Assembly (NCBI GenBank): GCA_021799575.1
Contig: JAJZAD010000008.1
Coordinates: 1 to 38,381 of the forward strand
Reading direction: 5' to 3'
DNA: 38,381 nucleotides
Source of the DNA: a bacterium
GTDB taxonomy: Bacteria; Patescibacteriota; Saccharimonadia; Saccharimonadales; UBA4665
The stretch's first letter is position 1. Every line of letters begins with the position of its first letter. A program made the translations under genes and the position numbers. Of the stretch, positions 23,880 through 32,278 are shown piece by piece. Below the pieces are notes generated by a model, which was not told where the DNA came from, ran no database searches, and saw only the letters and a program-made list of their open reading frames with translations.

Positions 23880-25544
23880 ATGGAAAACGTAAAGTTGCAA
23901 TTAAGACAGAATAATTTTAAAGGCGAGATAGATGATTCGCCTACTACGCTCGATACTTACAGTCACGACGCGTCTTTATTTGAAATTAAACCGAAGCTGG
24001 TAGTATTTCCTAAAGACGCCAAGGATGTCGAGATACTGGTTAAGATAGTTAAACAGGAAAAAGCCAATGACAGTTCACTGTCACTGACTGCGCGTTCGGC
24101 AGGAACCGATATGGCCGGCGGGGCGATTAACGATTCGATTATCGTGGACTTTCAACGCCATTTTACCGACATCGAAATGATTACCAGAACTTATGCCCAG
24201 GCGCGACCGGGAGTATTATATCGGGATTTTGAACCGAGAACGCTCAAACACGGTTCGCTAATGCCTGCCTATCCGGCATCACGCGATCTTGCCAGTATAG
24301 GCGGTATGGTAGCCAATAATTCCGGAGGAGAAAAATCGCTTGAGTACGGAAAAACCAAAGATTTTGTCAGTGAACTGAAGATGGTGTTTGCCGACGGGAT
24401 CGAGAGAACGGTCAAACCTCTTACCAAACCGGAGCTGGTTAAGGTCATGGCCAAAGAAGATTTCGAAGGAGAAGTTTATCGCCGGATTTTCGATCTTTGC
24501 GAGCGTAATTATGATGTTATTAAAGCTGCCAAGCCGCAAGTAAGCAAAAATTCTATGGGTTATACCTTATGGGAAGTCTGGGATCGAGACAAGGGTATTT
24601 TTGATTTAACCAAGTTGATTGTGGGCAGTGAGGGGACGCTCGGGTTCGTGACCGATATAACCTTTAAATTGGTTCCAGCTAAGTCCCACTCCGGTCTGTT
24701 GATACTGTTCCTTAAAGATATAGACGATCTCGGAGAACTGATTCCGGCTGTGCTTAAGCACCATCCCGCAACTTTTGAAAGCTTTGACGATCAGACATTA
24801 TGGCTGTCTATCCGTTTCATGCCCAGCTTCCGTAAACTGTTAGGCAATAAGGGGTTCGCTAAATTGTTGTTTAATCTGATCCCCGATGGCTTGCAGTTAC
24901 TAAGGGGTGTTCCCAAGTTAATTTTAATGGTAGAGTTTACCGGACAAACCGAATCGGAGGTCAGGGCTAAAATTCGTGCTTTGCATTCAGACTTAAAAAT
25001 TAAGCGTGCGCGATATGAAATTAATGGTTTTGAAGAAGATCCGACCGAAGGTCAAAGCGAGAAGTTCTGGGTGATGCGCCGCCAGAGTTTTAATTTGCTC
25101 AGAAGTAAGGTTAAAGATAAGCATACTGCACCCTTTATTGACGATTTAATAGTTAATCCGGAGTATCTTGTCGAGTTTTTACCGAAACTCAGAAGGATTA
25201 TTAATAAATACAAACTGTTTGCAACCATAGCCGGTCACGTTGGCGACGGTAATTTTCATATTATTCCGCTTATGAAGCTCGAGGAGCAAAAAGAACGGGA
25301 TAAACTTTTACCGGCAATGAAAGAAGTGAATGAGTTGGTATTAAAATATCACGGTTCCCTGTCAGGCGAACACAATGACGGCTTAGTTAGAGGCCCCTGG
25401 CTGGAACAACAATTCGGTAAAGAGGTGCTTAAACTCTTTAGGGAGGTTAAGAAGATTTGCGATCCCTCAGGCATTTTTAATCCGCACAAAAAAGCCGATG
25501 CCGACTGGGGTTACAGTTATTCTCATATTAGACAGCATTTTTAA
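23880..25544 (+). CDS. FAD-linked 2-hydroxyacid dehydrogenase (D-lactate/glycolate-oxidase-like)
   Basis: The protein is 554 residues from ATG 23880; an upstream in-frame TTG (23832) is less likely. It has an FAD-binding type 4 (PCMH) domain with LTARSAGTDMAGGA, PAYPASRDLASIGGMVANNSGG and VGSEGTLGFVTDI, then an FAD-oxidase C-terminal domain with AGHVGDGNFHI (about 449-459) and SGEHNDGLVRG. These are shared by GlcD, D-lactate dehydrogenase and the N-terminal half of YdiJ-like proteins. The usual GEHGDG is GEHNDG here. It lacks the C-terminal Fe-S half of YdiJ. It would oxidise a D-2-hydroxyacid, probably D-lactate, and reduce quinone. No clear Shine-Dalgarno; a weak TTGTCA-N17-TAAGCT lies just upstream. 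Confidence 0.85.
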   Translation: MENVKLQLRQNNFKGEIDDSPTTLDTYSHDASLFEIKPKLVVFPKDAKDVEILVKIVKQEKANDSSLSLTARSAGTDMAGGAINDSIIVDFQRHFTDIEMITRTYAQARPGVLYRDFEPRTLKHGSLMPAYPASRDLASIGGMVANNSGGEKSLEYGKTKDFVSELKMVFADGIERTVKPLTKPELVKVMAKEDFEGEVYRRIFDLCERNYDVIKAAKPQVSKNSMGYTLWEVWDRDKGIFDLTKLIVGSEGTLGFVTDITFKLVPAKSHSGLLILFLKDIDDLGELIPAVLKHHPATFESFDDQTLWLSIRFMPSFRKLLGNKGFAKLLFNLIPDGLQLLRGVPKLILMVEFTGQTESEVRAKIRALHSDLKIKRARYEINGFEEDPTEGQSEKFWVMRRQSFNLLRSKVKDKHTAPFIDDLIVNPEYLVEFLPKLRRIINKYKLFATIAGHVGDGNFHIIPLMKLEEQKERDKLLPAMKEVNELVLKYHGSLSGEHNDGLVRGPWLEQQFGKEVLKLFREVKKICDPSGIFNPHKKADADWGYSYSHIRQHF

Positions 25545-25564
25545 AGCGTGAGCGTTATGATAAG

Positions 25565-25590
25565 CTATCTTTAAGGGCTTTTAAAGATAG
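25565..25590. promoter_or_regulatory. 26-bp palindrome immediately before cyoA
   Basis: CTATCTTTAA (25565-25574) and TTAAAGATAG (25581-25590) are perfect 10-bp inverted repeats around GGGCTT. The right arm ends 4 nt before the cyoA ATG. There is no T-run beyond it, the stem is AT-rich and no Shine-Dalgarno separates it from the ATG. It is therefore more like an operator, or a leader hairpin that controls start access, than a terminator of the upstream gene. TATGAT at 25556-25561 could be a -10. Confidence 0.6.
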
Positions 25591-25594
25591 ACAA

Positions 25595-26494
25595 ATGAGG
25601 ATCAATAAGAAGTGGTTGGTAATTTTCTTAGTTCTAATCAGTTTTATTACCGTTGCGGGTATATATTTGTCCCGGGTCAATATTCCCGTACTTGAGCCTA
25701 AGGGACCGGTAGCGGATAAAGAGTTTAGACTGCTGGTTGGTATAACTGCGATTATGTTGATTGTAGCAGTGCCGGTTTTTCTGCTGCTGGCGTATGTGGT
25801 TTGGCGCTACCGGGAAGATAATCCTAAACGCGGTCAATACGTTCCGGACTGGGAACATAGTCGTTGGCTTGAAGGACTGTGGTGGGTTATACCTACGATC
25901 CTAATTTTGATAGTTTCAGTGATTAGCTGGAACGCGTCTTATGCGCTTAATCCGTACCGCCCGATTTTGACTTCCAAAAAGGCTTTAGTCATCCAGGCTG
26001 TTTCACTGGATTGGAAGTGGTTGTTTATTTATCCCGACCAGCATATAGCCAGTGTCAATTTAGTCGAATTTCCACTTAAGACACCCGTCCATTTTTATCT
26101 AACCAGTGATGCACCGATGAATTCGTTTTGGCTGCCGCAATTATCGGGTCAGATTTATACCATGGCAGGCATGCAAACGCAACTTTATCTGGCTTCGGAT
26201 GTGATCGGAAACTTCACCGGACGCTCAGCCAACCTAAGCGGAGCAGGCTTTGCGGGTATGCAGTTTATCGCTAAAAGTGTTAAGAAGGGTACTTTCGACT
26301 CTTGGGTCGAACGGGTTAAAACCCACTCTCTAGAGTTGTCCTTAAGTGCGTACCGTAAGTTGGAACGACCGAGCTCCTATATGCCGGTTACCTATTATGC
26401 CAATCCCGCAAAAGGATTGTTTGGGGATATTATTGCTAAGTACATGGTTCCCTATGGTCAGGCTCACGAAAATATGGGGGGTGTCAGTTCATGA
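25595..26494 (+). CDS. cyoA: Cytochrome bo3-type quinol oxidase subunit II
   Basis: The 299-residue protein has an N-terminal membrane helix (8-26), two further helices (47-69, 94-112) and an extracytoplasmic cupredoxin domain (MNSFWLPQLSGQIYTMAGMQ). The CuA ligands of cytochrome c oxidases (CxxxC) are missing; the aligned segment reads SANLSGAGFAGMQ, so the substrate is quinol. Unlike E. coli CyoA there is no lipobox Cys after the first helix. It overlaps cyoB by ATGA. Confidence 0.94.
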   Translation: MRINKKWLVIFLVLISFITVAGIYLSRVNIPVLEPKGPVADKEFRLLVGITAIMLIVAVPVFLLLAYVVWRYREDNPKRGQYVPDWEHSRWLEGLWWVIPTILILIVSVISWNASYALNPYRPILTSKKALVIQAVSLDWKWLFIYPDQHIASVNLVEFPLKTPVHFYLTSDAPMNSFWLPQLSGQIYTMAGMQTQLYLASDVIGNFTGRSANLSGAGFAGMQFIAKSVKKGTFDSWVERVKTHSLELSLSAYRKLERPSSYMPVTYYANPAKGLFGDIIAKYMVPYGQAHENMGGVSS

Positions 26495-28491
26495 TGATTC
26501 ATCACTTGAGCACGACATTCGGCAGTCTTTTGGGCAGGTTGTCCCTTAAATGGTTACCGCATGACCCGATTACCGCTTTTGGGGCGATATTACTGGCTGC
26601 AGTTCCGATTGGTGCGGCTTTGTTGATAACCTACACTAAGCGGTGGAGGTGGCTATATCGGGAGTGGCTTACGACTCAAGATCCAAAGCGGATCGGTATT
26701 ATGTACATTATAGTGGCCATACTAATGGGATTAAGAGGACTAGCGGACGTGATCTTAATCCGCACCCAACAAGCACTGTCATCAGGTAGCAATCACGGTA
26801 TCCTAACCGCATCGCACTTTCAGCAAATAATTAGCGCGCACGGTACGATTATGATCTTTTTCGTCGCCATGGGGTTAATGTTCGGCATTATTAATTTGAT
26901 TGTACCGTTGCAAATCGGCGCTCGTGACGTTGCCTTTCCCTTCTTAAACGCGACCGGTTTTTGGCTGTTCTTTGCCGGTATGGCGCTGATTAACGTTTCG
27001 CTTATTATTGGTGATTTTTCGGCTACCGGTTGGTTGGCTTATCCGCCGCTAAGCGAACTTAAATACAGTCCTACTGTAGGAGTAGATTATTGGATTTGGA
27101 GTTTGGAGATTGCCGGTATCGGCAGTTTACTGGCCGGAATTAACTTTGTAGTTACTATAATTAAAAAACGTGTTAAGGGAATGAGCTTAATGAAAATGCC
27201 GTTGTTTTGCTGGAGCGTGCTGGGGTCGATGTCGCTGGTCATTTTCGCTTTCCCCATTTTAACGGTTACCTTGACTTTACTGGCTCTCGATCGAACGATT
27301 GGCACTCACTTTTTCACCGCCGGTTACGGCGGCAATATGATGATGTATGTTAATTTAATCTGGGCGTGGGGGCATCCGGAGGTATATATCCTTGTCCTGC
27401 CTGCTTTCGGTATTTATTCGGAAGTGGCGGCCGTGTTTTCGCGAAAGAAACTGTTCGGTTATGCTTCGATGGTCTGGGCGATTTGGGCAATCGTAATTTT
27501 GTCGTTTATCGTATGGCTGCATCATTTCTTTACAATGGGAGCGGGTTCTGACGTAAACGCTTTCTTTGGGATTATGACCATGATTATTGCGGTTCCTACG
27601 GGCGTCAAATTGTTTAATTGGCTGTTTACGATGTATAAAGGCAAACTAAACATGAAAACTCCGCTATATTGGCTGATAGCGTTTGTGGTGGTGTTTACTA
27701 TCGGCGGGATGGCTGGCGTATTAATGGCGGTACCGCCGGTAGATTTTCAGTTGCACAACAGCCTGTTCTTAGTGGCGCACTTTCATATGATGATAGTTTC
27801 CGGAGTACTCTTTGGATATTTTGCGGGAATAACCTATTGGTATCCAAAATTCTTAGGCTTTAAGCTTAACGAGCGGCTTGGACGATATGCCTTTTGGTCT
27901 TGGCTGGTCGGTTTCCTACTGGCGTTTGTTCCGTTATATATCCTAGGCTTTATGGGTGCTACCAGAAGACTTGATCATTACAGTTCATCTTTGGGTTGGC
28001 AGCCGCTGTTCGTAGTTGCAGCTATAGGAGTGGTATTCATTATCGCCGGAGTCATATTCCAGATCCTGCAGCTAATAGTTAGTATTTGGCAGCGCAACGG
28101 TGAGTTAAAAGCTGGACACGATCCTTGGGATGGACGGACTCTGGAATGGTCGTTACCGACACCTATACCGGTATATAATTTTGCGCGATTGCCCGAAGTC
28201 TCAACCCGTGATGCTTATTGGGAAGCTAAGAAGACAAACTATATTGATGATCGTCCGTATGAGCCGATTCTCATTCCCAAGAACTCCCCGCTCGGGTTGG
28301 TGATAGCTGCCGGGGCGTTTATATTCGGTTTCGCTGTTGTTTGGCATATTTGGTGGTTAGCAGTGCTTGGTTTAGCAGTCTCGATTTTCGGTTTGATTTA
28401 TCGTTCGATGGACGAGCATACCGAATACAAGTTGAGTGCAGCTGAAGTTAAGCAAATGGATCAAATGCGCTTTCAGGAGATTAAATCATGA
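26491..28491 (+). CDS. cyoB: Cytochrome bo3-type quinol oxidase subunit I
   Basis: The protein is 666 residues, close to E. coli CyoB (663) and visibly similar along its length. Heme and CuB ligands: H117 (AHGTIMIFF), H295 with Y299 (WGHPEVY), H344/H345 (WLHHFF), H430 and H432 (AHFHMM). Proton paths: D146 and N153 (D channel), E297, and T370/K373 (K channel). The quinol-site residues known from E. coli (R71, D75, H98, Q101) are also present as R82, D86, H109 and Q112. It reduces O2 to water and pumps protons. Confidence 0.98.
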   Translation: MMIHHLSTTFGSLLGRLSLKWLPHDPITAFGAILLAAVPIGAALLITYTKRWRWLYREWLTTQDPKRIGIMYIIVAILMGLRGLADVILIRTQQALSSGSNHGILTASHFQQIISAHGTIMIFFVAMGLMFGIINLIVPLQIGARDVAFPFLNATGFWLFFAGMALINVSLIIGDFSATGWLAYPPLSELKYSPTVGVDYWIWSLEIAGIGSLLAGINFVVTIIKKRVKGMSLMKMPLFCWSVLGSMSLVIFAFPILTVTLTLLALDRTIGTHFFTAGYGGNMMMYVNLIWAWGHPEVYILVLPAFGIYSEVAAVFSRKKLFGYASMVWAIWAIVILSFIVWLHHFFTMGAGSDVNAFFGIMTMIIAVPTGVKLFNWLFTMYKGKLNMKTPLYWLIAFVVVFTIGGMAGVLMAVPPVDFQLHNSLFLVAHFHMMIVSGVLFGYFAGITYWYPKFLGFKLNERLGRYAFWSWLVGFLLAFVPLYILGFMGATRRLDHYSSSLGWQPLFVVAAIGVVFIIAGVIFQILQLIVSIWQRNGELKAGHDPWDGRTLEWSLPTPIPVYNFARLPEVSTRDAYWEAKKTNYIDDRPYEPILIPKNSPLGLVIAAGAFIFGFAVVWHIWWLAVLGLAVSIFGLIYRSMDEHTEYKLSAAEVKQMDQMRFQEIKS

Positions 28492-29111
28492 GCAGTATAA
28501 GTCAGAATGCCGAAGTGGCTAGAGCTGATCGCTTAATCGAGCGCCACGAGAAAGACAATACAACTATTTTCGGTTTCTGGGTTTACCTAATGACCGATTG
28601 TGTGCTGTTCGCGTCACTGTTCGCCACTTTTGCGGTTTTAAGAAACAACACCTTCGGTGGACCAAGCGGCGCCACTTTGTTCAGTCTGCCATACGTACTG
28701 GTCGAAACCCTGTCATTATTAACCAGTAGTTTTACCTGCGGGCTGGCTTTGGTGTCAGCCCAAGCCAGGCGTAAAACCCAAACAATTATCTGGTTTATAA
28801 TTACCTTTGCTTTGGGGTTAACGTTTTTAAGCCTTGAGCTCAGTGAATTTCATAAATTTGTCGTTATGGGCGACAGTTGGCGCCGCAGCGGTTTTCTGTC
28901 GGCCTACTTTACGCTGGTTGGTACGCACGGTTTACATATCAGTATCGGTCTGTTATGGATGGCGGTGATGATAGTATTTATCTATAAGAGGGGGATCAAT
29001 AAATTGACCATGAAGCGGATCAGAATGCTGTCCATGTTTTGGCACTTTCTAGATGTTGTCTGGATTTTCATATTTACGATTGTTTACCTGTTTGGAGCCC
29101 TACACGCATGA
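28488..29111 (+). CDS. cyoC: Cytochrome bo3-type quinol oxidase subunit III
   Basis: The 207-residue protein has five membrane helices. FWVYLMTDCVLFASLFATFAVL near the N-terminus and YFTLVGTHGLHISIGLLWM are characteristic of subunit III. It begins in an ATGA overlap with cyoB and ends in one with cyoD, so translation of the block is coupled. Confidence 0.95.
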   Translation: MSSISQNAEVARADRLIERHEKDNTTIFGFWVYLMTDCVLFASLFATFAVLRNNTFGGPSGATLFSLPYVLVETLSLLTSSFTCGLALVSAQARRKTQTIIWFIITFALGLTFLSLELSEFHKFVVMGDSWRRSGFLSAYFTLVGTHGLHISIGLLWMAVMIVFIYKRGINKLTMKRIRMLSMFWHFLDVVWIFIFTIVYLFGALHA

Positions 29112-29503
29112 GTGAACAAACCAAATCGGTAAAGGTCTTGGTTTCTCTGCATCAGCCTGAGCAGACTAACTTAAAAAATTACATTATCGGGTTTATAGCG
29201 TCTCTTGCCTTAACCCTGATCGCATACTTTATTACGCAGTACCATACCTCCGGAGGACGTACACTGTTGTTCTGGGCGTTGTCCGTGCTTGCCTTGTCAC
29301 AGTTTTTAATCCAGTTATTCTTTTTCTTGCATGTTGGCAGAGAATTTCCTCCGCGTTATAAACTTATGATCACTTCCTTTATGATATTAGTAGTGCTCAT
29401 TTTAGTAGGCGGTTCACTCTGGATAATGCACAGTTTAGACGGACGGGTAATGCCGACTACTCAGCAGATGATTAAATATATGAATAGCCAGGATAATTTA
29501 TGA
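29108..29503 (+). CDS. cyoD: Cytochrome bo3-type quinol oxidase subunit IV
   Basis: From ATG 29108 (ATGA overlap with cyoC) the protein is 131 residues with three membrane helices and FLIQLFFFLHVGREF, the conserved middle block of subunit IV. A longer frame from 29039 would lie inside the cyoC end and is rejected. It helps assemble the CuB site. The next gene starts in another ATGA overlap. Confidence 0.92.
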   Translation: MSEQTKSVKVLVSLHQPEQTNLKNYIIGFIASLALTLIAYFITQYHTSGGRTLLFWALSVLALSQFLIQLFFFLHVGREFPPRYKLMITSFMILVVLILVGGSLWIMHSLDGRVMPTTQQMIKYMNSQDNL

Positions 29504-30354
29504 GCGTAGACTTAATCAAGCCGTATTTTAAACTTGCCAAACCGGGTATGGTGCTGGGAAATTTGCTACCTGCAGTCGCCGGTTACTTATTAGCTTCCGA
29601 TCTTAAAATTAAACTGTTATCATTTATTGCATTACTAATCGGCACGGCTTTAATTATGGGGGCGGCCTGCAGCGTCAATAACTTGATCGACCGGGACATA
29701 GATTCCAAAATGGATCGAACCAAAAACCGGCCCTCGGTTAAAGGTCAGGTGGACCTTACAAACAGCATAATCTATGTCGGAATATTAATGGTGATTGGAT
29801 TCGGATCACTTCTTTTGTGGGTTAATATACTTTGTGCGGTAATAGGTGCGATAGGTTTTATTGATTACGCCTTTATATATACCCTGCTTAAACGAAGAAC
29901 GCATCATGCGACTTTGGTCGGCAGTATTGCAGGTGCCATGCCGGTAGTTGGTGCCTATGCTGCATATTCGGACAGGATTAACCTGGTCGCGATTACAGTC
30001 GGGTTAATGATGTTACTTTGGCAGATGCCGCATTTTTATGCCATTGCTCTTTACCGAGGCAATGATTATCGGAGTTCAAATGTACCGGTCCTACCTTTAG
30101 TTAAGGGTCACGAATATACCGTAAGAGCCATGGTTTTATACTCGTTGTTGTTTTTCATCTCGGTTATTATGCTGTACTTCGTAGCTAAGCTAAACCTGGC
30201 CTATTTGGTAGTCATGGGATTAGCGGTGGCCGGATGGAGCTTATTTAACCTCCACGGCTTAAAGCTTAATCAGTTAGAAGTCTGGGCCAAGCGCAGTTTT
30301 ATTTATTCGTTGATCGTTATGATTACCATGTCGTTGATGGTGGCGGTACGTTAA
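29500..30354 (+). CDS. cyoE: Protoheme IX farnesyltransferase (heme O synthase)
   Basis: The 284-residue polytopic prenyltransferase shows NNLIDRDIDSKMDRTKNRP (60-78), which holds the Asp-rich Mg/prenyl-diphosphate site, and DYAFIYTLLKRRTHHATLVGSIAGAMP. It adds a farnesyl group to heme B to make heme O for CyoB. Substrate supply (protoheme, FPP) is not encoded here. Its TAA stop overlaps the convergent histidine kinase stop in a shared TTAA at 30351-30354. Confidence 0.95.
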   Translation: MSVDLIKPYFKLAKPGMVLGNLLPAVAGYLLASDLKIKLLSFIALLIGTALIMGAACSVNNLIDRDIDSKMDRTKNRPSVKGQVDLTNSIIYVGILMVIGFGSLLLWVNILCAVIGAIGFIDYAFIYTLLKRRTHHATLVGSIAGAMPVVGAYAAYSDRINLVAITVGLMMLLWQMPHFYAIALYRGNDYRSSNVPVLPLVKGHEYTVRAMVLYSLLFFISVIMLYFVAKLNLAYLVVMGLAVAGWSLFNLHGLKLNQLEVWAKRSFIYSLIVMITMSLMVAVR

Positions 30355-31346
30355 GCCGGAAAGTCGACTCTTGCAGTCGTACCCTTGGTTGGCGCACTGG
30401 TGATGGTAATGTTTGCGTTATGGATATCTGCAATCAGTTTGGCGATTGAAAGGCCAAGACCGAAACCGCCGTTACCACTTCGCGACGGGTCGGCTCTATA
30501 AAAACGATCAAAGATATGCACCAGGTTTTCAGCCTTAATACCTTGCCCCTGGTCGATTACTTCAAGCGTGGCCTGATTGTTAGTACCGGCCTTGGTCCTA
30601 ACTGTAATGGTAGTATTTTTAGGACTGTACTTAACTGCGTTATCTAAGAAAATAATCACCATCTGGGTAAGGCTATCCTTGTCGCCTTTGACTGTTACCG
30701 GTTTGACTTTTAGCTGAATAGTGATGTTTTTCGCTGCAGCTTGGGGCTTTATCTGGCTTAAGGCATCTTCTGCCAGTTGTTTAAGGTCTACACTAACAAA
30801 CTGCTGCTGGAGTTCACCGGCTTCTAAGCGTGTCAATCGCATCAAGTTATTAATCAGTGCTTCTAGCTTGTCTGCCTCTTCGATATTACTGGAAATTACT
30901 TTTTTTAAGTCATCTGCAGTAATACTATCATCTATTAAGGCGACTTCGGATTCCATCCTTAGGGCGGTCAAAGGTGTACGCAGTTCGTGCGAAACGTCGG
31001 CTACAAAGCGCTTTTGCTGTTCGTGGGCCCGCTCGATAGGCTTCAGGGTTTCGCGTGCTAGAACATATGACAGCAACCCTCCTCCAACGAGCACTATCAG
31101 GTTAGTTAAGATCAGTTCGTCCAATAAGTGCGACTTACCTGAAGTTAGAGCTGCCTGATTAGGTTGCACCAGATTAGTACCATTAAAGATCGGAAAAGCT
31201 ATTGATAAATCCTGGGACTCGCGGATTAGCCCGGCAGCCAGATTATCCGAACCGATGCGGTAAACTACCCCAGAAAAAATCAGGCTGATAACCATCATTA
31301 CTCCTAAGTAGGATATTGTCAGCTTAAAGGTCGCGTTTTTAAACAT
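30351..31346 (-). CDS. Two-component sensor histidine kinase
   Basis: The 331-residue protein has two membrane helices (9-30 and 77-98) enclosing a short, about 45-residue, extracytoplasmic segment. An H-box FVADVSHELRTPLTAL with H120 follows, then the ATPase domain with FLDNAVKYSP, GQGIKAENLVHIFDRFYR and GGFGLGLSIAK. The sensed signal is unknown; the small loop argues for membrane or lipid-state sensing rather than a large ligand. It follows the OmpR-type regulator after 31 nt and converges on cyoE. Confidence 0.93.
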   Translation of the reverse strand: MFKNATFKLTISYLGVMMVISLIFSGVVYRIGSDNLAAGLIRESQDLSIAFPIFNGTNLVQPNQAALTSGKSHLLDELILTNLIVLVGGGLLSYVLARETLKPIERAHEQQKRFVADVSHELRTPLTALRMESEVALIDDSITADDLKKVISSNIEEADKLEALINNLMRLTRLEAGELQQQFVSVDLKQLAEDALSQIKPQAAAKNITIQLKVKPVTVKGDKDSLTQMVIIFLDNAVKYSPKNTTITVRTKAGTNNQATLEVIDQGQGIKAENLVHIFDRFYRADPSRSGNGGFGLGLSIAKLIADIHNANITITSAPTKGTTARVDFPA

Positions 31347-31377
31347 ATAAAACTAAAAAGTTAAAGTTAAAAAAAGT

Positions 31378-32061
31378 TTAACGGCTGCTCAGCTTATAGC
31401 CGAAGCCTCTTACGGTTTTAATAAGCGCCGGTTTGCTGCCACTGAAAGGCCGATCTATCTTAGATCTTAAATACCCTATATATACCTCTACGGTATTAGG
31501 CATAACAATGGCGTCTTCGTTCCAGATGTGATTAATAATAGTTTCTTTAGTTAGGATTTGATCGGCATGGCGCATAAAATACTCCAGCAGTGAAAATTCC
31601 TTACTTGAAAGCTTGATCGGCTTGCCGGACCTGGTAACCTCGTAGTGGGTAGGATCGAGAGTTAAATCGGCATATTTTAGAACCGTATCGTTCGGTACCG
31701 GTGGTCTTCTAAGTAGAGCTTGGATTCTAGCTACCAGTTCGGAGAATGAAAACGGTTTAACCAGATAATCGTCAGCACCGGCATTTAGCCCCTCAACTTT
31801 ATCGTCTACACTAGCTCTTGCGGTAAGGATTAAAATCGGTGCCTTTTGGCCCTCGGCTCTAGCCTTTCGGGCTATATCTAATCCGTCCAGATTGCCGGGC
31901 AGCATTCGGTCCAGAATTATCACGTCGTAATCGGGGTCAAGCGCATAGCTTAAGCCGGTATCTCCATCGGCAACAGTATCCACCGCATAGCCCTTTAGCT
32001 CCAAGCCTCGCTTAACTGCTCCGGCTATCTTGTCCTCGTCTTCTACTAATAACACTTTCAT
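31378..32061 (-). CDS. OmpR/PhoB-family response regulator
   Basis: The 227-residue protein has a receiver domain with VEDED, phospho-acceptor D51 (IILDRMLPG), T80 and K102 (VKPFSFSEL), then a winged helix with SSKEFSLLEYFMRH, VEVYIGYLRSKID and TVRGFGYKL. It is partner of the downstream kinase. Adjacency to cyoE invites a link to respiration, but convergent genes need not be related, and the target is unknown. Confidence 0.95.
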   Translation of the reverse strand: MKVLLVEDEDKIAGAVKRGLELKGYAVDTVADGDTGLSYALDPDYDVIILDRMLPGNLDGLDIARKARAEGQKAPILILTARASVDDKVEGLNAGADDYLVKPFSFSELVARIQALLRRPPVPNDTVLKYADLTLDPTHYEVTRSGKPIKLSSKEFSLLEYFMRHADQILTKETIINHIWNEDAIVMPNTVEVYIGYLRSKIDRPFSGSKPALIKTVRGFGYKLSSR

Positions 32062-32278
32062 GGTTTAAGTTCCCTGATATTGTTTTTCCAGATTTAGTAT
32101 AGGACAATGTTTGAGAATTAGCTTATAACCAGAACATAAAGCATATTCTTTTAGGTGTTAATGAGCTATTAGCAATCAGCTTATAAACGAGATTCCTGTG
32201 TAGATGATTGCTACGCCAAGCTTGAGAATACCTTTTTAAATTTAAGCCGTGAAAATGTGCCTTTTAAGAATAGCGATG

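Noticed and set aside
25595-26494. Cytochrome c oxidase (CuA type) subunit II
   Set aside because: The CuA Cys and Glu ligands are absent at the expected place, so it is a quinol oxidase.
29039-29107. Longer cyoD start at 29039
   Set aside because: It is entirely within cyoC in another frame; ATG 29108 gives the usual ATGA overlap and the conserved N-terminus.
32062-32278. Two AGCTTATAA copies upstream of the OmpR-type regulator
   Set aside because: Nine-base AT-rich repeats about 55 nt apart are too short to separate from chance; no clear promoter or ORF was found in this gap.
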